Shown one piece after another: positions 23,266 to 34,037 of a DNA stretch of 64,000 bases. The notes beneath the pieces are model-generated. The model saw nothing but the letters and a program-made list of their open reading frames with translations, had not been told where the DNA came from and did not search any database. The stretch's first letter is position 1. Every line of letters starts with the position of its first letter. Source of the stretch: Tricholoma matsutake (taxonomy: Eukaryota; Basidiomycota; Agaricomycetes; Agaricales; Tricholomataceae). The DNA is taken from assembly GCA_026075535.2 (NCBI GenBank), contig AP026541.1:8246001-8310000 (forward strand). The letters run 5' to 3'. Made by a program: the position numbers and the translations under genes.

Positions 23266-26200
23266 CTAGACTGCCGTCGAGGCAGTCGCTGGTCGTAAGT
23301 CACCCTCTTGTTCGTAGTCATTCACTTTCTTAAACGAAGCCCTCTCTCCGACCGTTTCTATATCCTTATCTTCTTCAAGTGTAGATTTCAGGACGGGCGC
23401 CTCATTAATTAATGCATTGGCGATCGATCCTTCGTTCGTAACAGCCTTTTCCAAATCATTGTTATCTGGTGCCTTCTCTCGACCACTATCACGAGTCACT
23501 GGGCGGCTAAGTGAATACGGCCTTAGGAATAGCACTAGTCCAGCGTCAACTGTGCTCCAGGATGACAAGAGAAGTGTCAACGCACCCATTATGAAGCAAG
23601 CGCCTAAGATCGGTGTCATCACTAGCCATATCATATTTATTGATCGCGCGTAGGCAGAAATGACTGCCGCCCGCGTTGCAGGGTCCTAAACAAAGATCTG
23701 AAATTGAGCCTTAAGCTACGCTGGTTTCACATACGGGGATCGATGTAAGTTTGCGAATGCTCTCGTTTAAACCAGCTGGTGAGGTATCAAGATTGACACC
23801 TGGGATCTTTGCAATTTTCTTGCGGATAGTCTGAAAGTGAAGAAACGTAGTCGGACGCGGAAAATATACAAACGTATGAGTACAACGTACGCTTGAATAG
23901 ATGGCCTGCGAGACGGCGATGCCAACAGCACCGCCAAGAGTTCTGTTTCTTACATAATTAGGTAAGTGTTTCCACAACTATATAAGCGAAAGACGCTGCC
24001 TCAGGAATCCAAATGTTGACGTGCTTGTAGCCATATCCTTAAGCGGCATGGCAGCCTGAAGGCCTACCAGCGGGACCTGGGGAATTGTTTGGACATTCAG
24101 GAGAAATGGATTAGATGACAACACATACTTGGAATAGACATCCAAGTCCTATAGAACACACGAGCGGATAAAGCACCTTCTCCGCCCTGTATTTATAGAT
24201 CAGCAACATACAGATACCCTCGCAACAACGTACAGAGATGATGTATTTGTCAGCTGAATCATAAGACCCATTCCGAGGGTGAAGATCGCGAACGCAACTT
24301 GCATGAGGGATCGATATTGACCAGTACGAGAGACCAAAACGCCTGAGAGGGCTGAAAATGCGGAGGCGCCTAAGGAGTATGGTAACATTCTGTAAAATCA
24401 AGTTAAACAGGCCCCATGATCGTTGTAATTTTTGATCCTTACTCCACTCCTGCTCTTGTTGCGGAGGCACCTAGGGCTTGGAAATACACAGGGAGATAGA
24501 ATGCACCTAAAATGCAGGTAATAGACTCTAGTACGAAGAAATATTCATGGGATGCCCTACCACTGAAGAAAGCAAGGGCATGCAGAAAAGTCGTTATCAA
24601 GATGATGGCTGTTGTCCTCGTCTGTGGACATCAGGATTGGGTTTAAGAACATAACACCGCTGGCGGGACGTACATGGAATAGTCGCGCAGGCACAATGGG
24701 CGACCTTTTTGTGAATATCTCATTGATCGACCCAGCCACCAGCAGGACACAACCAACGGTAAGAAGCGAAATAGTCGAGGCAGATGACCCTAGAGACGTT
24801 GTCATCGGTGAACTTACTAGCAGATGACAACTACTCACAACTTGTCTCGCTAAAATCAAATCCGACCAGCAAGCAAACGACTCCTCCGACTATTAATCCA
24901 AGTCCAATGAAATCAAATTCATTGACGTGTTGTCGGAGCGTCCTTCCCTGGTGGGGATTCAAATTAAGGAAGAAGAATAACAGAGCAGCAGCTACGCCAC
25001 CCATAGGCCTGACATCAAAGTCACTTGAGAGGAGGATACTACAAAATACTGCCAAGACTCACAGGTTAATGAAGAAACACCTGGAAAAATGTGGCATTTG
25101 AGTAAAACAACGACTATTCCAAGAAGCGCCTGCCTACCATCTCCAAGAAATATGATCAGTGAAAACCTATGTGTAACAAGTTCAATAAACGAGATTTCGA
25201 ATTCGAGGGCACTTACTCCACCGAGAAGTGGACCTACAACGCTGGTGCGGAAAACTTATGAAGCGTTCAAACTTGAAGCAACAGGATGCAAATACTTGCC
25301 TGGCAATACCCCAGGTTGCACCAATAAAACCACCGTACTTTCCACGTCTGAAAGAAAACTAGTAAAATTTGGTCTAACAGCCGCATGCAGAAATACACAT
25401 ACTCTTGTAAAGGAACAATGTCGCTTATTGTGATGTTAACCTTAGAAAGTGTCAGCATCAATAACGGCAAGTGCAGGTTAGGGGACCTGACAAGTTGGAT
25501 GATTCCTCCCCCTCCTATACCCTGCACAGCTCGGGCGGCGATTAACCAAGCCTAAGGAAAACATAATGGATGTCAGTAGTAAGAGGATACCACGAGAATG
25601 AAAAACTATTCATGCCCTACCATATTCTGTGCAGCTCCACATAAAGCCGAGCCAAGCTAAAGAAACCTAGATAAAATGTATGAAAACAATTTGAGCTGGT
25701 CAAGTACATACCAGGAAAAGGCCGATTGAAGTATACAGGATAGGCTTTCGGCCTGTAAGATCCGACAACTTGCCATAAAGCGGCGACAAACTTTCGAAGA
25801 TCAGAACTAACTGAGAAGCTTGAGATAGATGTCACAAACCTGGCCGCCACAAGGAGGTAGGCGCTTATGCGAATATACTTAAATATCAATTTTCTAAATC
25901 AATCATAATAGCAGGGAACTGACCTCCCCACCCAACTGTACCCGCCGCCACCGCCGAGGTGACTGACAATGGTTGGCAATGCGGTAGCAACAATTGTCTA
26001 GCAAGAAAATGATTTTTGTACATAAAGGTACTACCGTGTTAACGTTGCAGTAAACGAACCTGATCAAGCGCTGCCAGGAAAACGGTCGCCATAAAACCGA
26101 TGAAGACCTCGGCAGCTACTATCAGAGAGTGATGTTCAGCAGAAACCGGAAACATACGATGGTCAAATGGTTCTTCGGCAAAACATGCATTTCGTCCTTT

Positions 26201-26304
26201 TTCCAGGAGGACCCAGGCGCTGTCTTGATGGCCTGTGTGCCATGTGATTGCGATTGCGGGAGAGCACTAGACTGTTCTTCACCGGTCTTCATTTCCGATC
26301 CCAT
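23266..26304 (-). CDS. Major facilitator superfamily exporter, DHA2-like (14 helices)
   Basis: A membrane transporter that probably exports drugs or small metabolites by proton antiport. Start ATG at 26302-26304 (MGSEMKTGEE). The N-terminal cytosolic part is polar and is followed by EVFIGFMATVFLAALDQ / TIVATALPTIVSHLGG, the typical first helix and D1 motif of the DHA2 group (LDxTIVxxALPxI). Later segments include RPMGGVAAALLFFFLNLNP, WYxLFYI-like helices, and GGAVGIAVSQAIYSS near the C-terminal half, as in this family. The last exon has one helix (ILGACFIMGALTLLL) and an acidic cytosolic tail to the stop at 23266. The gene is cut by more than ten small introns, so the exact model is uncertain, but the family is clear. 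The substrate is unknown. Confidence 0.85.
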
Positions 26305-28312
26305 CTCTATGTAGAGAGTCTGCAACAAATCTAGGGAGGAGGTAAATGCGGACGGAAAGAAACGATAAAGATGAACGGTCTCATCCTCTACTTATGCTTT
26401 TCATCCAAGATCGGAATGGAAGTCATTTGTGCCGAAATGCCGAAATGCCGAAAGGTATACGTCTGAGGTTGCGTTGATATTACATGTTCACGAGAAGTGG
26501 CCGGTATATACCCTCTGTAAAGTCGGATCGCAAACAATATACATAGTAGAGTATCTGTATAGCTTTGAATCGGAGCATAATATGTGCACCAACTGGCCTG
26601 CAGGGCGATGGAGCTAGGTGGAGGAGTAGATTCCGGTCGAGATGACTAGCAACTTTGAAACTTATAATTACATTATGTACGTATTGAAAAGTGATTGAGC
26701 ATTGGAGCTGGACATCTAATCACCACTACTTTTGCACAAATAATATTGTGCCTGTGAAATTGGCCATGTGACAGATTCATCCAAATATAGAAGTTTTGTC
26801 ATGCAATGTGACTTGTCTCTGGTGATAAATGATGCCATCAGGGTAAAAATTGGCATGTAACTTTCAAAAAAATTCCAGACCCAATTTGGCCACTGTCCAA
26901 AAGTAGTGGTGACTAGATGTCGCTCCATATTCTGATGCCTGTGCCTAAATTAAACCTTTACCGAGTCTTTGCCGGGGCTGATTAGGGCTTCTGATCACAT
27001 CAGTAATAATAGTCATACAGCGAAAGGGGATCGTATCTGTTATAGTTCTGTGGTTGCCTTCAGACTATCTGTGCGATATCTGGGATTTGTTTGGGCAATA
27101 TCTGTCCTTCCCATCCTGCTCCCTCTATCAACATCTAATACATTCCAGGTGTGTTGTTGGCTTGTGGCTTACAGAGATCTTCCGCCCTTCGGGTCTCCAA
27201 TTTCTCTATGAGATGAAGATGCTAGGAGGATTGCGGCCGCGGAATATTCGGAACATTGGATGGTTCATGATCACGAAACTGAGTACATCAAAAGCTCGAC
27301 AGCTTCTGGGAGGGAAAGTTGGGGTATCATCAACTTTAGGATCTGGGAAGGAGACGATTCCCTGTAGATGCTCTTCCGCGTGTCTCTCTTGACGTTATTT
27401 GCCGATGACGTCGGCTGGTGATGGTCAAAATGGAACGGAACCAAACTGTGCAACCCGAAGCCATAACTAGCACGCCTGTCTAATCTCATGATCCTCCTTT
27501 CGTTTTGGTGGCCGTAGTTTTCAAGACAAGAATCGCTGACACTTGCTGAACCTTGTGTCTTGCCAGTAGGATGGCAGCATCGCACTACCATCAACACATC
27601 CAAGTGTCTCGACAAGTTACCAAGCCAGCGAACGGTGATCTTTTGTGGGCCGGGTTTTCGAGACTGTTGAGATGCGTGTGTGTCATCAAAAAAGATGATA
27701 CACTAGCTATGAATTTTGCATTCAGCTCAACTCGACTACACTCCCGTCCACCGCCTTGTCGATAATTGGATGCCCCCTGTGGAGAAACTGGCTCATCAGA
27801 GAGAATACCGCCTCTCATGTCTTATTCCCGCCCTTATGCGCTAGGGCCGAGCGCTTTTTGTTTTCAAGTACCTTACATACAGCATTTGCTCCCATGGCTT
27901 GAACTCTACGATATGGCCTTTAAGTCAGCGTCAAATGTATACAGCACACGTTTATATTAATACGACGGATATCTGTAGTGAACAATAACACATCAGACTG
28001 TAGAAAACAAACGAGTGTTGGTGCCGTCCACGTCTTCATTGCACTAAAGCAGTGTGATGCTCTCCTTGAATACTTCCTGGGTTAGAGACCTGGGAAATAC
28101 ACGCGTCAGTGCTTCAGTTTCTTTGCGGGAACGTGCCATAAAGGAACTAATATCCGAGTGTCAACTTACTAAGTTGTCGAAGACTCCCAGAGTCTGAGAC
28201 CAGATGATAATCGGACCCGGAAATTGCCAGACCTTAGATAATCTGACCCAGATTTTCAACTTCTGCTCTCTTCATCGCACTTTCTCTTTCTTTGAAATCT
28301 CTGAAATTCAGT
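26305..28312. other. Intergenic with one small inverted-repeat element
   Basis: 2 kb between divergent genes (MFS on minus, Ran on plus). Apart from the inverted-repeat element at 26704-26926, I find no supported gene. Frames at 27054-27392 and 27271-27815 have no domain and overlap on opposite strands. The last few hundred bases hold the Ran promoter. Confidence 0.45.
26704..26926. mobile_element. Short inverted-repeat element (MITE-like)
   Basis: The left arm at about 26704-26734 (TGGAGCTGGACATCTAATCA...) and the right arm at 26898-26926, on the other strand (TGGAGCGACATCTAGTCA...), match over about 28 bases with a few differences. Both arms end in CACCACTACTTTTG. About 220 bases long with no coding capacity. 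I could not fix a target duplication, so the superfamily is open. Confidence 0.55.
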
Positions 28313-29432
28313 ATGGCTGAAGTTACGATCCCAACATTCAAGCTTGTCCTCGGTATGCGCCTCTTTCCTCGGTCACGGCTGTCCAGTTCTAATACAGATT
28401 GTCACTGAAAACTTTTCAATCGATCCCTCGATCTCCCTTTGTTTTGGATAATCCGTCTTCAAAACTACTGCAATGCACGTTCTGTATACGATCTGGGTCT
28501 TTTATATCCAGTTGGTGACGGCGGCACTGGGAAAACCACTTTTGTGAAGGTACGCCTCTCAGATGCCTCACAAGATCGTTTCCTGATCTTGAGATCCCAC
28601 AGCGCCACTTGACTGGTGAATTCGAAAAGAAGTACATAGGTATGTATAAACTTTTCACATCCGTGCATGAGCTACATTTCCTTGCCTTGGGACCTGGGCG
28701 ATCTTGTCACTTACTTTTTATCCCCGCAGCCACACTAGGCGTCGAGGTCCATCCTCTGTCGTTCTCGACTAATTTCGGAACTATCTGTTTCAATGTTTGG
28801 GATACTGCAGGCCAGGAAAGGTTTGGTGGGCTTCGGGATGGATACTATATCCAGGGTCAATGTGGTATCATTATGTTCGACGTCACGTCCAGAATCACCT
28901 ACAAGAATGTTCCCAACTGGCATCGTGATCTCGAACGCGTCTGCGAAAACATTCCTATTGTTCTCTGTGGCAACAAAGTAGATGTCAAGGTTCGTGCTCA
29001 TGCGATGTTAGGTTAATCAATGAAGTTGACTGCCAACCTATTGAATCGTAACAGGAACGAAAAGTCAAGACCGGAGCGGTTACCTTCCATCGGAAGAAGA
29101 ACCTCCAATACTTTGAGATCTCGGCGAAGTCCAATTATAACTTCGAGAAACCCTTCCTCTGGTTGGCGAGGAAGTTGGTAGGGTATGTTCGCTCATGCTC
29201 CTCATGCTTTGTATAGAAACCTGAATTCATTTAGAAATCCCACCCTGGAATTTGTTGCCGCTCCCGCTCTTGCTCCGGCAGAGGTTGCTGTTGACGCTAA
29301 TCTGATGGCCATTTATGAGGCCGAGTTGAAACGGGTATGCACTCCAATCTTTCAGGATACACGATCATTCTATATATCACATCTTCTTAGGCTGAAGCGG
29401 TTCCCCTCCCCGATGACGAAGAAGATCTTTAA
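28313..29432 (+). CDS. GSP1: GTP-binding nuclear protein Ran
   Basis: A small GTPase that sets the direction of nuclear import and export and works in spindle assembly. ATG at 28313 ([10 protein letters not shown]). Introns split the gene after KLVLV, after TTFVK, after EFEKKYI, after NKVDVK, after RKLVG and after EAELKR. Motifs: P-loop GDGGTGKTT, the switch I region after [31 protein letters not shown] (switch II; Arg where many have Lys), NKVD for guanine specificity, and SAKSNYN. The C-terminal end is acidic, PLPDDEEDL, the Ran-specific DEDDDL-like tail that folds back in the GDP form. There is no prenylation Cys, as expected for Ran. The full length of about 215 residues fits. Confidence 0.97.
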
Positions 29433-30405
29433 AGCGTTTCTTTTGTCGTCCTTCTGCCATCAGCTCCCATGAATGCGATCTACATTACAACACCATCAGG
29501 CCGAATACATTTATCCTATACATTCATCAGCATCTGTCTCCTGTTGTTTTACCAGTTTACTCAGGCTCTCGATTCTGAGCAATTGCATTCCTTCGATCGT
29601 TATTCAACTTAAGCGCTTGAATAGAATAGCAATAAACTTTTCTAGATTTGAATAGGCCTGCTCAAAACGTATAAATTCAATCAGAAGTACAAGAGAATAA
29701 TTTTGCGTCCACCGCAAGAAAAAACACTGATGAAGTTGACACACTGAGTTATTCGTTCAGAGCATCATCTTTTGGAACAGACTGAGCCTCATCCTCATCG
29801 CTGATGCCTAGGCCTATAGCAAAAAAAAGACAGCCAGTAGCTCCTACATTCCAAAGGAACACAGCAGGTTGAGGAGTCTGGGGCATGCATCAGCAGCATC
29901 AGGGAGTGTGAATTGCACATCCACTGGATAGTAGTACACCTCAGGCTCCAGGGAGAATGTAGAAACTTGTAAGCCTACATTTTAGACTACGTCTTGCCAT
30001 TTTACTTTGCAGAGTGTATCACCTGCATTCTCTGCTCTTTTTGGGAAGCTCCAGCCTGGCATTAGGGATAAGCATATATCTTAGTCACAGAGATACTGCG
30101 TTCTCACACTGATCAGAAAAATCACCAAGTTACTTCTTGAGACTTGTGGCGCTAACTTAGCAGGTAACCATGTTCAAGGAGATTTCAGTGACAGCGACAG
30201 CGACATTGAATAGCTTCGACTCTAGGTCCTTCCAGAACAGCCTTAGAGCTTGCAGGTAGCATTTGCTAGATTGAACGTAGTAATTGTGCTGAGAGGCCTG
30301 GAGACGAGGTGCCGACGCTACTAAGTATAATGACACGATGGACTCGGGTATTAACAAAATCGATCACTGTATTGCGAATATTGAGTAACTTATCAGCAAC
30401 TGACA
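29433..30405. other. Intergenic, with coding-like fragments on the minus strand
   Basis: This holds the Ran 3' end and, on the minus strand, coding-like pieces: 30357-30157 (ending AVAVTEISLNMV), a piece near 29970-29890 (SLEPEVYYYPVDVQFTLP) and 29881-29753 (AVFLWNVGATGCLFFAIGLG, then an acidic end to a TAA near 29751). Short introns with GT..AG ends could join them. I do not recognise a family. It may be a small membrane-protein gene or a remnant. Confidence 0.3.
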
Positions 30406-31355
30406 CTAGACAGACCTCTTCAATTTCGCCCGGCGATCCAGCAGGGCTTCTGCGAGACGACCCTCTTTGCTAGCTTGCTTGAGCTAATCAAAAATGAATA
30501 AAAGATAAGATCTGACAACCATTCAAGGCATACCTTTTTATTGTCATCCTTGGAAGTCACAATACGACCAGCACCCCAAGTCTGATAAAGGCGGCTGGCA
30601 ATGACATGGGAGATCAGGCGCAGCCTTTCGAAATAACATAAAACGCACTTTGTATTTGTCTCATCAATTGCGGGGGACGCAGTTTGACCATCCTTCTTCT
30701 TCTCCTCCTCGTTCGCCTCTTTCTTGTATTTGCTCTGAATTTTGATCCAAAACCGTTCCCCGAAGCCAACTTCATCGCTATCTCCTCTCAGCTGCAGAGC
30801 TCCCCCTGCCATCTCATCCACACTCAGATACTTCTCATATACGTTCATGAAAGCAATCATCCCGTCTGGCATGATGACGGGTGTCCATTCTTCTTGGGGA
30901 CCCCGAGCGTCCCGATCTGCAGAAACCAAGCCGTGGGCATCACATGAGAGAAACTTGCCCTCTCCCGTACCCGTCCGCAAATTGACTGTTGGTGAACCAG
31001 CAACGCGAGTTGTGACCCATACTTGGGAAACATCGGTGGGTATCCGGTCCAGTAGCTTCGGAGGATCAGTTCCATCTTCAAGCTTTTCCTTGTCCAATGT
31101 TTGCAAAGCAAGGCGAGTCGCTGTGGAATTGAAATTCACAGAGACAGGGGATGGGTCTGAAGGATGCATGATGAATGTGGGACCACGAATCTCGTATGGG
31201 TTTTCGGGCAGCACCCATGTTTCGGGATCTTCGTCGTCTTCTCTTCGCTTACTTCCGCTTGCTCTTCCAACGTCGTCCGTTTCCCTCCTTCGTTTCCTCT
31301 TCGTCTTCTCCCCTTTGAATTTGAGCTTCGCAGGGCGAACTTTGTCGGTCGACAT
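30406..31355 (-). CDS. FRG1: FRG1-like family protein
   Basis: A nuclear/nucleolar protein of the FRG1 family (fascin-like beta-trefoil), linked in animals to pre-mRNA processing and actin binding. ATG 31353-31355 (MSTDKVRPAKLKFKGEKTK). The N-terminal 40 residues are strongly basic (KTKRKRRRE), a likely nuclear signal. The core includes GTGEGKFLSCDAHGLVSADRDA and WTPVIMPDGMIAFMNVYEKY, which are typical for the family. An intron (about 30597-30652) comes before YQTWGAGRIVTSKDDNKK, and another lies at about 30484-30535. The end EALLDRRAKLKRSV is the family's conserved C-terminus, with the stop at 30406-30408. It is divergent with the L26 gene at a distance of 158 bases. Confidence 0.9.
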
Positions 31356-31513
31356 GGATGTGAATAGAAGACTTCAAGAACTTGAAAAAGCAACTTGAGC
31401 TCACTACAAGTCCCAGTCACGTGACCGGAATAAGGTTGACCGTGGGAACGTCAAGTCGCAGGAAAGTGTCTCTCTGTCGTGTTCGGTGTCCTGAGGAAAC
31501 CTTCTCGCCAAAA
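31356..31513. promoter_or_regulatory. Shared divergent promoter, FRG1 / RPL26
   Basis: Only 158 bases separate the two start codons, so both promoters must lie in this interval. It contains CACGTGA (31420-31426), an E-box-like CACGTG. No TATA box is obvious. Confidence 0.5.
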
Positions 31514-32251
31514 ATGAAGTTCAATGCCGGTGCGTAGCAATATGATTGTACTCCTGCCTATATCTCGCAATTCGCGTCCCGTTGGTCGTTTTCTGTGCAG
31601 AATTGGGATGGATGTCAAGTTTGGGTTTTAGATGGACTTCATCTTGGTGTTGGGCAAGCCAAACGCTAATTATCAACTTTTCTAGACGTCTCGTCCTCGC
31701 GGCGCAAGTCTCGGAAAGCGCATTTCTCTGCGCCTTCGTCCATTCGACGGAAAATCATGTCATCTGCCCTCTCGAAAGAGCTGCGTGGCAAGCACAACGT
31801 GCGTCACACCTTAAATGAGGGTTTATTAACAATTCCTGAAAGTTTGCTTATCAGACTCGTTCACTACCGATCCGTAAGGACGACGAGGTTCGAATTGTTC
31901 GAGGAAAATACAAGGGACGTGAAGGAAAAGTGACCCAGGTGTATCGTAAGAAATGGGTGATCCATGTTGACCGTGTACAACGCGACAAGTCGAATGGTGC
32001 AACAGCACCTATTGGTATCCACCCGAGCAATGTTGTTATAACAACCATTAAATTGGATAAGGATCGGTACGTTTCAATGTCACAACAGAGCGAGAGTTTT
32101 GTGTTGACGAGGGTATGTCATCAGCCGCGCAATCCTGGACAGGAAGGATCGGACCAAGTCTTCCAGCGCTCCGGCAGACGTGGAGATGGTCGATGTTCGT
32201 CTTTTGCATGTTCTGTCAAACGTTTTACTGATTGGGAGTTGACCATAGTAA
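31514..32251 (+). CDS. RPL26: 60S ribosomal protein L26 (uL24)
   Basis: A structural protein of the large ribosomal subunit near the exit tunnel. The ATG at 31514 starts a 16-base first exon (MKFNA), followed by the intron GTGCGT...TTTCTAG. The KOW region is visible: [28 protein letters not shown], then [19 protein letters not shown]. After another intron the tail is [22 protein letters not shown]. The end can be read two ways. The frame runs on 15 residues to TGA at 32240-32242, or a last intron (GTTCGT...CCATAG) ends right before TAA at 32249-32251, giving the conserved short C-terminus. I prefer the second. N-terminal: [20 protein letters not shown] is the family signature. Confidence 0.95.
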
Positions 32252-32431
32252 CACGCTGGCCATTCACTTTTTTTTTCTCCTGACAAATCCATGTATCTAT
32301 GCATATTGCACATGAAGCCTATTACTTGACCCCGAATTGGCAGACCGACTGCACTTGCAAAGTAGCACATTGACGATCGTATCATTGCAACTATGAGAAT
32401 AGCGTACGGTTATACAGGAAATTACGAGCAT

Positions 32432-33350
32432 TCAAAAAATGATGTCCTCATCCTTACTGCGTAACAAATCAGTCGTGACTTCTGCCTCCTGCTCGGTTGT
32501 TGTCCCCTCCGTCAGCGACTCTGCTGCGTTCCTTGCGGCAGTGTCGCGCTTCTTCTTTCCCTGTACTTTCTTTAATCTGACATACCACATTAGATCCATC
32601 TGATTCGAGACCAGCAAAGCCAGCATACCTGAAAAATTCTTCTCTGTCCATCTCGTCCAACTCGCTCATTATGTATTTGATGGTATTATCCAGGCGTGGG
32701 ATGACAATATGTTCAATGGCATTCACGCGCCTATTTGTCGCACGAATTACCTCGTCCAAGATGGTGAAAGCGGTTTGGAGCGACGCAAGTTCGACCAGCG
32801 TCTCGATCGCCTTGGCATAGACCTCTTTTGCTTTCAGGACCTGCTGACCCCCGCGTCCTAGACCAGTGAGATTAAAGTCTAGCCCTAGGAGTTAGCCAAT
32901 ACCAATACAGGAGGAGACATCGAAGACGTACCAGATCCACTAGTGCGATCAACTTCAAAAGCTGGAAGAACGACACCAGAAACATTCTCTTGTTTCGCCT
33001 TGACCCTGAAAGTCGCCGACTTGGCTTGTTCTTGTACAAGATATGATATATCTCCAATCGCATACGTAACTTCGGCCATCGAGAAAGATGCTAGCTGCAT
33101 CACTCGTCCCATTTTCCGTTTGGCCTACTCCTTCACCTGTTCAGCGTATTCCACACATGAACAGACGCATACAAGAGAACCTGCGTACCTCATCGACCTT
33201 CTTTAAGATCATTCTGAATCTTGTCGTAAGTGCATCTCGTTTTTTAGCGAGGAGCGAGTGCCCTGTTTGCGCGCCTTTAAGACGTAGTTTAGTGTTGGTA
33301 AGCGCCATTCGCGTCGCGAACACATTTTCACGGGCACCAGTACCAGACAT
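32432..33350 (-). CDS. VMA8: V-type proton ATPase subunit D
   Basis: A central-stalk rotor subunit of the V1 sector, which turns with ATP hydrolysis to acidify the vacuole and endosomes. Start ATG 33348-33350 ([19 protein letters not shown]). Motifs: [18 protein letters not shown], then after an intron [18 protein letters not shown] and [18 protein letters not shown]. The C-terminal half has [23 protein letters not shown] and [12 protein letters not shown], then an intron, [14 protein letters not shown] and an acidic tail ending DEDIIF with the stop at 32432-32434. Mostly long helices, as expected for the rotor coiled coil. It converges with the L26 gene. Confidence 0.95.
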
Positions 33351-33463
33351 GAGATGAGGATGAGGGCTGGATGAGAGCTGGACTGTTAATTATTAAACGC
33401 AGGGAAATAGTTCCCACGATATAGACCGTACGATATTGGCCAGTAAGAGCAAACAAAACATGA

Positions 33464-33548
33464 GGGGGCATAGCTCAGTTGGGAGAGCAGCAGACTGAAG
33501 CTTAAGTAAGGTTTCTGAAGGTCCCGCGTTCAATCCGCGGTGCCCCCA
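33464..33548 (+). tRNA. tRNA-Phe (GAA) with a 12-base intron
   Basis: Acceptor GGGGGCA pairs perfectly with TGCCCCC, with discriminator A at 33548. D arm GCTC..GAGC. Anticodon loop CTGAAG with anticodon GAA at 33497-33499. T arm CCGCG-TTCAATC-CGCGG is perfect. A 12-base intron (33501-33512) follows the base 3' of the anticodon, the standard place. The anticodon stem GCAGA/TCTGA has four pairs and a G27-A43 mismatch. Mature length is 73 bases without CCA. Confidence 0.85.
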
Positions 33549-33707
33549 TTGAATATTTTATTGTCTTTTTGAAGTATCAACGGTAACGGTGACGCTCGAC
33601 TAGCATCATCCAACTGTTCCCCCACCTTCCACACATGATTTATAATGTAAATAACTAGAGTCTTTTCCCCACTAGAGAGCTTGCAATTGGAGTAACTGAA
33701 GTAAAAT

Positions 33708-33993
33708 ATGAACCTGACGACACGGGCGTTTCTTACTGGTGCCATCGGAAGAATTGTCACTATTGGATTAGATGGTATGTTGAAAACTATTAATATTGGA
33801 TCTGGAGCCAACCGGCGGGGAACGCGTCTCATGAATTCTCTGCTATTTGTACCTGGATGATAGGCTGGTCATATCGTGTAGTTGTCTGGCCTACATACCT
33901 GGTAATCGGACAGCCTGAGTAAGCTTCACGAGAAGAAGAACAAGGAGAAGCATGAGTAACAAGTACCACAGCAACAAGTTGTTTAATAATTGA
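33708..33993 (+). CDS. Candidate small spliced gene, about 47 residues
   Basis: From ATG 33708 (MNLTTRAFLTGAIGRIVTIG) two introns of usual size can be removed: GTATGT...GATGATAG (33777-33865) and GTAAGC...TACCACAG (33920-33971). This gives a short product that continues WSYRVVVWPTYLVIGQP and ends NKLFNN before TGA at 33991-33993. The length, a hydrophobic centre and a basic N-terminus resemble small mitochondrial inner-membrane or secretory-pathway subunits, but I cannot name a family. It lies between the tRNA and the 3' end of FAM50. Without splicing the frame stops at 33858-33860. It could also be chance. Confidence 0.35.
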
Positions 33994-34037
33994 AATGACC
34001 GCTAGAAGGGTTCTAGCTAACATATGTACCTCATGAA

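Noticed and set aside
27054..27815. Protein-coding gene between the small inverted-repeat element and Ran
   Set aside because: Frames overlap on both strands, have no domain and no convincing splice structure.
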